Shown: in pieces, positions 22,934-28,780 of the stretch
Layout of the letters: each line of letters starts with the position of its first letter
Position numbering within the stretch: position 1 is the first letter of the stretch
Assembly: GCA_965653565.1 (NCBI GenBank)
Contig: CBFHAI010000057.1
Location: forward strand, 1-28,780
Origin: JALCLA01 sp965653565
Lineage (GTDB): Bacteria > Pseudomonadota > Gammaproteobacteria > Xanthomonadales > Xanthomonadaceae
Direction: 5' to 3'
Length of the DNA: 28,780 nt
The notes under the pieces: model-generated
What the model saw: the letters and a program-made list of their open reading frames with translations, nothing else
Databases searched by the model: none
Told to the model about the DNA's origin: nothing
Translations under genes and position numbers: made by a program

Positions 22934-24340
22934 ATGTTGTGGGCCTGCTGCACCGTGCCGTCGCTGTCGCTGGAGATTTTCGAAGCCGGCGATGCGCCGC
23001 GCGCGATTTACGATGGCCCGCAGCAACGCACCGTCGTGCATGCGGTGAATGCGGCCGCGCTCGCCGCCGGCGTGCGGCCGGGGCAAACCGTCGCGGCGGC
23101 GCGCGCGTTGTGCGCCACCCTCGAATGTCTGCGCCGCGATGTGCCGGCCGAAACCTTGCGCCTGGAAACGCTCGCCGCGCTGGCCTACGCGCGCAGCAGC
23201 CAGATCGTGCTCGATCCGCCCGACGCGGTGCTGCTCGAAGTCGGCGCCAGCCTGCGCCTGTTCGGTGGCTGGCCGGCGATCCGCGACACCTTGCGCGAGC
23301 GCCTGCAGGCCGAAGGCCACCAGCTGCGCATCGCGCTCGCACCGACACCGCTGGCCGCGCGTTTGCTGGCCGATATCCGCGATAGCGCTGCTGTCGCCAA
23401 CACCGCGCGCTTGAAGGAGCGCCTCGCATCCGTTCCGCTGACGCAGGCAAGGCTCGACGACGGCGCGCTCGCGATGCTCACCGCGATCGGCGTGCGCACG
23501 CTCGGCGAAGCGCGCGCGCTGCCGGCGGGCGCGCTGGCGCGCCGCACCGGACGCGAATTGATCGCGCATCTGGATCGACTTTATGGCGACGCGCCCGACC
23601 CGCGTCCGTTCTGGCAACCGCCGCGCCGCATCGAACTGCGTTGCGAATTCGAATACGGCATCGAAACCTCGCCCGCGCTGCGCTTTCCGCTGCAACGCCT
23701 GACGCGCGAACTGGCGCGGCATCTGCAGGCGCGCGATGCGGCGGTGCTCAATTTCCAGCTGCAGTTCGGCCACGAAGGCAAACCGACCAGTGCGATGGCG
23801 GTCGGCCTGCGCGTGCCGGTGCGCAGCGCCGATGCCTTGTTCGATGCCGCACGCGGCCGCCTCGAACAACATCCGCTCGCCGCGCCGGCGCACTGGCTGG
23901 CGCTGGTGGCCGACGATCTGCCGCCGTTCGCGCCGCGCAGTCCGGATCTGTTCGATGCGGCCGAACGCGGCGCGCTCGACTGGGATGCGCTCGTCGAACG
24001 CCTGCGCGCCAGGCTCGGCGACGACGCGGTGAACCAGCCCACGCCGTGGCCCGATCATCGTCCCGAGCATGCGTGGCGCCGCTTGCCCGAGCGCGGCCAC
24101 GAGGCGGCGCCGGCGATCTCGCTGCCGCGCCCGATGTGGCTGCTGCCGCAACCGCAGCCGCTGCGTGCGCGCATCGTGAAACTGCATGGCGAAATCGAGC
24201 GCATCGAAAGCGGCTGGTGGGATGGCGACGATGTGCGGCGCGATTATGTGATCGCCGATCTGGACAGCGGCCAGCGCGCCTGGCTGTTCCGCGAAGCCGG
24301 CCGCGATGGCGACTGGATGGTGCACGGGTGGTTCGCATGA
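22934..24340 (+). CDS. imuB: Y-family polymerase-like protein ImuB
   Basis: A 468-aa Y-family polymerase homologue that in known cassettes is catalytically dead and acts as a hub joining DnaE2 to the beta clamp. It shows the ImuB-type DAVLLEVGASLRLFGGW (about 97-113) instead of the acidic active-site motifs; the N-terminal DxDxFFA motif is absent. The thumb and little-finger regions run from about 170 to 330. A clamp-binding-like SPDLF (336-340) occupies the position of the usual QLxLF. A Pro-rich linker leads to the conserved end SGWWDGDDVRRDYVIADL...WMVHGWFA. ATG 22934 is the first start after the imuA stop; its ribosome-binding site is weak. The stop overlaps the dnaE2 ATG (ATGA). Confidence 0.92.
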   Translation: MLWACCTVPSLSLEIFEAGDAPRAIYDGPQQRTVVHAVNAAALAAGVRPGQTVAAARALCATLECLRRDVPAETLRLETLAALAYARSSQIVLDPPDAVLLEVGASLRLFGGWPAIRDTLRERLQAEGHQLRIALAPTPLAARLLADIRDSAAVANTARLKERLASVPLTQARLDDGALAMLTAIGVRTLGEARALPAGALARRTGRELIAHLDRLYGDAPDPRPFWQPPRRIELRCEFEYGIETSPALRFPLQRLTRELARHLQARDAAVLNFQLQFGHEGKPTSAMAVGLRVPVRSADALFDAARGRLEQHPLAAPAHWLALVADDLPPFAPRSPDLFDAAERGALDWDALVERLRARLGDDAVNQPTPWPDHRPEHAWRRLPERGHEAAPAISLPRPMWLLPQPQPLRARIVKLHGEIERIESGWWDGDDVRRDYVIADLDSGQRAWLFREAGRDGDWMVHGWFA

Positions 24341-27300
24341 AACGCATGGCCCGTTCACCCGGCATCGCGGCGGCGCGATATCGAAACGTGAGACGCCGTC
24401 GCCGCACGCTCGGCGGCATGCCCGTCGACCAGCCCGCCTACGCCGAACTGCATTGCCTGTCGCATTTCAGTTTCCAGCGCGGCGCATCGAGTGCCGACGA
24501 ATTGTTCGAGCGCGCGAAGAAGATCGGCTACCGCGCGCTGGCGATCACGGACGAATGCACGCTGGCCGGCGTCGTGCGTGCGCTGCAGGCGAGCGAGCGG
24601 GAAGAATTCAAACTCATCGTCGGCAGCGAATTCCGCCTCGAAGACGGTTTGAAACTGGTGCTGCTGTGCACCGACCTGGCCAGCTACGCCGCGCTCAGCC
24701 GCATCATCACCGTGGCGCGCCGCGCCGCGCCCAAAGGCCGGTACCGACTCGCGCGCGCCGATCTGGCGCCATTCGCACATGCGGGCCTGCTCGCCTTGTG
24801 GGTGCCGCAGGCACAGGAAAACTGGGACGACGAACTCGACTGGGTGCATACGCACTTTCCGCAGCGCAGTTGGATCGCGGTCGAACGGCATCGCTGCGTG
24901 GCGCGCGAGCCGGATCCCGCCGCGCTCGCCGCGCTGTCGCATCGGCATCGCGTACCGCGCGTGGCCTGCGGCGACGTGCACATGCACGTGCGGCGGCGGC
25001 GCGCGCTGCAGGATGCGATGACGGCAATCCGTTTGCGCCGGCCGGTGGCCGAATGCGGCCACGCGCTGTTCCCCAACGGCGAGCGCCATCTGCGCCGGCT
25101 CGACGCGCTGCTCGCGCTGCATCCGCGCGAGGAAATCGACGAAACCCTGCGCATCGCCGATCTGTGCCGTTTTTCGCTGCGCGAAGTGAAATACGACTAT
25201 CCGAAGGAACTGGTGCCGCCGGGCGTTTCACTCGCCGAACGCCTGCGCGAACTGACCGAGGCCGGCGCGCGCATGCGCTGGCCTGAAGGCGTTTCGCCCG
25301 CCAACCGCAACCTGATCGAGAAAGAACTCGCGATCATTCACGAGAAGAAATACGAGGCGTTCTTCCTCACCGTGCACGATGTGGTCGATTGGGCGCGTAG
25401 CCGCGGAATTCTCTGCCAGGGCCGCGGTTCGGCGGCCAATTCCATCGTATGTTATTGCCTGGGCATCACCTCGGTCGGGCCCGAACGCATCCAGATGCTG
25501 TTCGAACGTTTCGTCTCGAAGGAGCGCGACGAAGCGCCCGACATCGATGTCGATTTCGAGCACGAGCGGCGCGAAGAAGTGATGCAGTACGTCTACAACA
25601 AATATGGCCGCGAACGCGCCGCGCTGGCCGCCACCGTGATCAGCTATCGTGATCGCTCCGCCGCACGCGACCTGGGCCGCGCCCTCGGTTTCGGCGAAGA
25701 CCAGATCGAACAACTCGCCGCCGCCTTCGCCTGGGGCCAGTTCGATGTGCCGATGGACGTGCGGCTGCGCGAGCGCGGTTTCGATATCCAGTCGCCGGCC
25801 GTGCATCGCTTCTGCGTGCTGATGCAGGAACTCGAAGGCGCGCCGCGGCATCTGTCGCAGCATGTGGGCGGCTTCGTTATTTCCGATCAGCCGCTATGGG
25901 AACTGGTGCCGGTGGAAAACGCCAGCATGGCCGACCGCACCGTCATCCAGTGGGACAAGGACGATCTCGAATACCTGGGATTGCTCAAGGTCGACTGCCT
26001 GGCGCTGGGCATGCTCACCTGTCTGCAGAAGTGTTTCAACCTGCTGGAACGACATCGTGGCGAAAAATACACGTTGGCATCGATTCCCGAAGGCGACAAA
26101 AAAACTTATGACATGATCCAGGCTGCCGACACCGTCGGCGTGTTCCAGATCGAATCGCGCGCGCAGATGGCGATGCTGCCGCGGCTGAAGCCGAAGAACT
26201 ATTACGACCTGGTGATCGAAGTCGCGATCGTGCGGCCGGGACCGATCCAGGGCGACATGGTGCATCCGTATCTGCGGCGGCGGCAGGGGCTGGAAGAGAT
26301 CGATTATCCGAAGCCGGAAGTCGAGGAGGTGCTGGGCCGCACGCTCGGCATTCCGCTGTTCCAGGAGCAGGTGATGAAACTGCTCGAAGTGGCGGCCGAC
26401 TTCACGCCCGGCGAAGCCGACCAGTTGCGGCGTTCGATGGCGGCGTGGAAGCGTCATGGCGGGCTGGAGCATTTCCAGAGTCGTATTTTCGAAGGCATGC
26501 AGAGAAACGGCTACACGCTGGAATACGCCACCCGCATCTTCGAGCAGATCAAGGGCTTCGGCAGTTATGGATTCCCGGAATCGCACGCGGCCAGTTTCGC
26601 GCTGCTCGCCTATGTTTCGTCCTACCTGAAATGCCACTACCCGGCCGCCTTCGCCTGCGCGCTGATCAACTCGTACCCGATGGGTTTCTACGCGCCCGCG
26701 CAACTCGTCGCAGATCTGCAGCGTCATCACGGCGAGGTGCGACCGGTCGATGTACTGGCCAGCGATTGGGATTGCACGCTGGAAGTTTCCGGCCCGGCGA
26801 AATCGTGGAACACAAAAACGGTTTCCAAACATTCGGCAACTGCAAAACCGATAAACGAAAAGGAAGGCTTTGCGCTGCGGCTCGGTTTGCGCATGATCGC
26901 CGGCTTCAAGGAGGAAGATGCGCGGCGCGTGATGCAGGCCCGTGCGCAGCGGCCGTTCGCGGATGTCGCCGACCTGGCGCATCGTGCACGCCTGGATGTG
27001 CGGGCGCGGCGCCTGCTGGCCGCCTCGGGCGCATTGAAACGCCTGTCGGGCCACCGTCATCGCGCTTTCTGGGACATCGCCGCGCTCGACACGCACGACT
27101 CGTTGCTGGCCCCGGCCCCCACGCAGGAAGCGCGGCCCGCGTTGCGCCTGCCCAGCGCGATGGAAAATGTGGTCGCCGATTACGCGCGTGTCGGCCTCAC
27201 CCTCGAACCCCATCCCTTGAGCCTGGTGCGCAACGCCCTCGCTGCCCGCCGCTGCCGTCGCGCCGAAGAAGTTTCGGCATTGCCCGATGGCGTGCACGTT

Positions 27301-27573
27301 CGCTTCGCCGGTTTGGTGACGGTGCGACAGCGGCCCGCAACGGCCTCCGGCGTCACCTTCCTCACGCTGGAAGACGAAACCGGCCTGGTGAACGCGGTGA
27401 TCTGGCGCGACCTCGCAGTACGTCAACGCCGCGAACTGCTCGACTCGCAATTGCTGGCGATCGACGGCGTGGTGCAATTCCAGGATGGCGTACGCCATCT
27501 CGTCGCACATCGGCTATCGAATTACAGCGGATTGATGCCGGAGTTGCGGGCGCAGACGCGGGATTTTCGGTGA
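24337..27573 (+). CDS. dnaE2: Error-prone DNA polymerase III alpha-type DnaE2 (ImuC)
   Basis: The catalytic polymerase of damage-induced mutagenesis; at 1078 aa it is close to the family length. Order: a basic N-terminal tail (1-28), PHP domain (about 33-300, YAELHCLSHFSF, ALAITDECTLAGVVRAL), C-family polymerase core with catalytic PDIDVDFEHE (401-410; Asp402, Asp404) and CQGRGSAANS upstream, fingers with FQEQVMKLL and GFPESHAASFA, helix-hairpin-helix (about 850-900) and a C-terminal OB fold (about 985-1035, VHVRFAGLVTVRQRP, FLTLEDETG). ATG 24337 overlaps the imuB stop; family homology starts at about Met28 (24418), an alternative start. Residues about 822-844 form an insert (WNTKTVSKHSATAKPINEKE) encoded by DNA of about 40% GC by my count, unlike the rest. 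DnaE2 has no proofreading exonuclease by family. Confidence 0.95.
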   Translation: MKRMARSPGIAAARYRNVRRRRRTLGGMPVDQPAYAELHCLSHFSFQRGASSADELFERAKKIGYRALAITDECTLAGVVRALQASEREEFKLIVGSEFRLEDGLKLVLLCTDLASYAALSRIITVARRAAPKGRYRLARADLAPFAHAGLLALWVPQAQENWDDELDWVHTHFPQRSWIAVERHRCVAREPDPAALAALSHRHRVPRVACGDVHMHVRRRRALQDAMTAIRLRRPVAECGHALFPNGERHLRRLDALLALHPREEIDETLRIADLCRFSLREVKYDYPKELVPPGVSLAERLRELTEAGARMRWPEGVSPANRNLIEKELAIIHEKKYEAFFLTVHDVVDWARSRGILCQGRGSAANSIVCYCLGITSVGPERIQMLFERFVSKERDEAPDIDVDFEHERREEVMQYVYNKYGRERAALAATVISYRDRSAARDLGRALGFGEDQIEQLAAAFAWGQFDVPMDVRLRERGFDIQSPAVHRFCVLMQELEGAPRHLSQHVGGFVISDQPLWELVPVENASMADRTVIQWDKDDLEYLGLLKVDCLALGMLTCLQKCFNLLERHRGEKYTLASIPEGDKKTYDMIQAADTVGVFQIESRAQMAMLPRLKPKNYYDLVIEVAIVRPGPIQGDMVHPYLRRRQGLEEIDYPKPEVEEVLGRTLGIPLFQEQVMKLLEVAADFTPGEADQLRRSMAAWKRHGGLEHFQSRIFEGMQRNGYTLEYATRIFEQIKGFGSYGFPESHAASFALLAYVSSYLKCHYPAAFACALINSYPMGFYAPAQLVADLQRHHGEVRPVDVLASDWDCTLEVSGPAKSWNTKTVSKHSATAKPINEKEGFALRLGLRMIAGFKEEDARRVMQARAQRPFADVADLAHRARLDVRARRLLAASGALKRLSGHRHRAFWDIAALDTHDSLLAPAPTQEARPALRLPSAMENVVADYARVGLTLEPHPLSLVRNALAARRCRRAEEVSALPDGVHVRFAGLVTVRQRPATASGVTFLTLEDETGLVNAVIWRDLAVRQRRELLDSQLLAIDGVVQFQDGVRHLVAHRLSNYSGLMPELRAQTRDFR

Positions 27574-27611
27574 GGCGGGATGCGGGTTCTTCGCCATTTT
27601 CTCGAGACTGC

Positions 27612-27690
27612 GGGGAATCGGGAATCGGGAGAAGGGCTGGAGCGTGACGCGCTTTTGCTCTATTCCCGATTCCCGATTCACGATTCCCGC
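27612..27690. repeat. Inverted GGGAATCG repeat between dnaE2 and rluF
   Basis: AATCGGGAATCGGGA (27616-27630) pairs perfectly with TCCCGATTCCCGATT (27664-27678), and a further GATTCCCGC unit follows to 27690. The 33-base loop includes CGCTTTTGCTC. It fills the gap between converging genes and could act as a two-way terminator. Short frames here translate as 'SRFPIHDSR', an artefact familiar from Xanthomonad annotations. Confidence 0.8.
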
Positions 27691-27699
27691 TCCCACGCC

Positions 27700-28452
27700 C
27701 TACCATTCGCTGCGATTCGGCAACAGCCCGCGCAACTCCTGCTCGGTCAAATTGCGCCATTGTCCAACTTTCAAATGCGCCAATTTGATGTTGACGATCC
27801 GCACCCGGATAAGTTGTTTAACGCGATAACCGAAATGCGCCGCCATCAGGCGGATCTGCCGATTCAGCCCTTGCGTCAGCGTGATGCGGAACCCGTACTT
27901 GCCGAGCTTCGATGTGCGGCAAGGCTTGGTCATTTCACCGTGGATCGGAATGCCGCCCCTGGCCATCGCACGCAGAAACTCGTCGGTCACCGCATTGTTC
28001 ACACCGACCAGGTATTCCTTTTCCTTGGCGTTCTCCGCCCGCAGGATTTCGTTGACGATATCGCCATTGCTGGTGAGCAGGATCAGCCCTTCGGAATCCT
28101 TGTCGAGCCGCCCGATCGGAAAAATACGCTGCTCGTGGCCGATCGTATCGACGATGTTGCCCTTGACTTCATGCTCGGTCGTACAGGTGATGCCGACCGG
28201 CTTGTTGTAGGCGATGTAGACATGCTTGCGAGTGCCCTTCGCCGTACTGCGCGGCTTGAGCACCTGGCCATCGATGCGCACCTCATCGCCGGGCTCGACC
28301 CGCGTCCCGTTGCCGGCAATCTGCCCATTCACCGCGACCCGCCGCTCGGAGATCAGCTTGTCGGCTTCGCGGCGCGAGCAGTAGCCGGATTCGCCGATGA
28401 ATTTGTTGATGCGGGTGCCGGGGAGGGAATCGGGGGTGTCTTCGGTTGTCAT
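27700..28452 (-). CDS. rluF: 23S rRNA pseudouridine synthase, RluF-like
   Basis: A 250-aa enzyme of the RsuA/RluB/RluE/RluF family that isomerises uridine to pseudouridine in 23S rRNA. An S4 RNA-binding domain (about 13-60, RINKFIGESGYCSRREADKL) precedes the catalytic domain (about 75-235) with NKPVGITCTTE and FPIGRLDKDSEGL (catalytic Asp117). KEYLV, ITLTQGLNRQIRLM and the ending WRNLTEQEL follow. The N-terminal SESGICSRREAD and NIVD phrases match E. coli RluF better than RluB, so U2604 is the likely target (inference by similarity). ATG 28452 starts just before the S4 domain; no clear ribosome-binding site is seen. The frame upstream is open but translates intergenic repeat DNA. Confidence 0.85.
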   Translation of the reverse strand: MTTEDTPDSLPGTRINKFIGESGYCSRREADKLISERRVAVNGQIAGNGTRVEPGDEVRIDGQVLKPRSTAKGTRKHVYIAYNKPVGITCTTEHEVKGNIVDTIGHEQRIFPIGRLDKDSEGLILLTSNGDIVNEILRAENAKEKEYLVGVNNAVTDEFLRAMARGGIPIHGEMTKPCRTSKLGKYGFRITLTQGLNRQIRLMAAHFGYRVKQLIRVRIVNIKLAHLKVGQWRNLTEQELRGLLPNRSEW

Positions 28453-28625
28453 GACGGGGATTGTCGCATGGAGGGGATTGGGGGTGGTTTTGTCTCGTAC
28501 GCCAGGGCGAATGGAAACGGTTTTTTTGCAGTCTCGTAGCCTGTCGCGAGGCATTGCATTTTCTCTCTCCTTCAAGGGGAGGGCTGGGATGAGGATGGTT
28601 TTGATCTTGCGACCCTGCCTCATCC

Positions 28626-28745
28626 GTCATTCCCGCGTAGGCGGGAATCCAGTGACTTTGAAGCGTTCCGCTTCCCTCGGTTTAGTTGTTGCGACTTCGC
28701 GAGTTTCGTCCCCCTCAGCGGGGGCCGAGTCACTTTCTTTGCTTG
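28626..28745. repeat. Interspersed repeats upstream of rluF
   Basis: A well-preserved copy of the element also seen at 21226-21497: CATTCCCGCGTAGGCGGGAA then CAGTGACTTTGAAGCGTTCC (28628-28669). A second unit follows (28705-28745) with a CCCCCtcagcGGGGG hairpin and GAGTCACTTTCTTTGCTTG, another common dispersed repeat phrase. Together with 28453-28625, which shows no gene and no clear promoter, this is the non-coding stretch upstream of rluF. Confidence 0.75.
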
Positions 28746-28780
28746 TGTGTATGGACCGGACACATAGCTGACAGGTGTGC
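28746..28780. mobile_element. Possible insertion-sequence end at the window edge
   Basis: The dispersed repeat stops at GCTTG and is followed by TGTGTATGGACCGGACACAT and AGCTGACAGGTGTGC. Ends rich in GGACAC and TGACAGGTGT resemble termini of IS481/IS3-like transposons. Only 35 bases are visible and no transposase is in view, so this is a guess from texture. Confidence 0.3.

Noticed and set aside
23641..24336. N-terminal extension of the dnaE2 frame inside imuB
   Set aside because: It reads through imuB in another frame with Arg/Ala-rich junk; DnaE2 homology begins after 24337.
19329..27690. GGGAATCG units considered as a CRISPR array
   Set aside because: Units are 7-8 bases, in contact with each other and dispersed, with no spacers and no cas genes.
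28453..28623. N-terminal extension of rluF
   Set aside because: The S4 domain begins about a dozen residues after Met at 28452; the extension is translated non-coding DNA without family similarity.

Overview
The window looks like chromosome from a GC-rich gammaproteobacterium, most likely of the Xanthomonadales (Xanthomonas/Lysobacter/Rhodanobacter side). The basis is the lexA2-imuA-imuB-dnaE2 mutagenesis cassette, the tight serC-serA-pheA-hisC-aroA cluster, an msrPQ pair, and intergenic repeats of the 'GGGAATCGGGAATCG' and 'GTCATTCCCGC..GCGGGAA' types that litter genomes of this order. I saw no tRNA or rRNA gene, no CRISPR array and no complete insertion sequence.

Layout. Positions 1-6150 (minus strand) hold a biosynthetic cluster read serC, serA, pheA, hisC, aroA. 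serA/pheA and hisC/aroA overlap, a long palindromic repeat sits between serC and serA, and an intrinsic terminator follows aroA. SerA and SerC are two consecutive serine-pathway steps; PheA, HisC and AroA serve aromatic and histidine synthesis. Upstream on the same strand (6317-9514) is a soluble five-PAS GGDEF-EAL protein. Divergent from it is msrP-msrQ (9651-11290), a periplasmic methionine-sulfoxide repair system.

Positions 11433-16767 (minus) hold a compact signalling locus: a secreted cupredoxin-like protein, a membrane sensor Ser/Thr kinase (periplasmic sensor, HAMP, degenerate cyclase-like module, kinase at the C-terminus), an outer-membrane beta-barrel, and a tail-anchored double-FHA protein. 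The first three overlap one another. I know of no described system with this set of parts, and it is my best candidate for something new: an envelope, possibly copper or redox, signal passed to a kinase whose phosphothreonine output is read by an FHA protein at the membrane.

Positions 16884-21166 carry a small polyhydroxyalkanoate-system protein, an uncharacterised protein, a patatin-like lipase, a phasin with a strong terminator, and a membrane protein with an Mrr-type nuclease domain. The phasin and the PHA-system protein suggest storage-granule biology. A 272-bp palindromic composite repeat then separates these genes from the SOS cassette.

Positions 21644-27573 are lexA2-imuA-imuB-dnaE2, led by a perfect 20-bp palindrome touching the lexA2 start codon. 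This is a damage-inducible translesion-synthesis cassette with its own repressor. A convergent rluF-like pseudouridine synthase (27700-28452) and interspersed repeats, ending in what may be the edge of an insertion sequence, close the window. Several very long open frames antisense to real genes are artefacts of the GC-rich codon usage and are left out.
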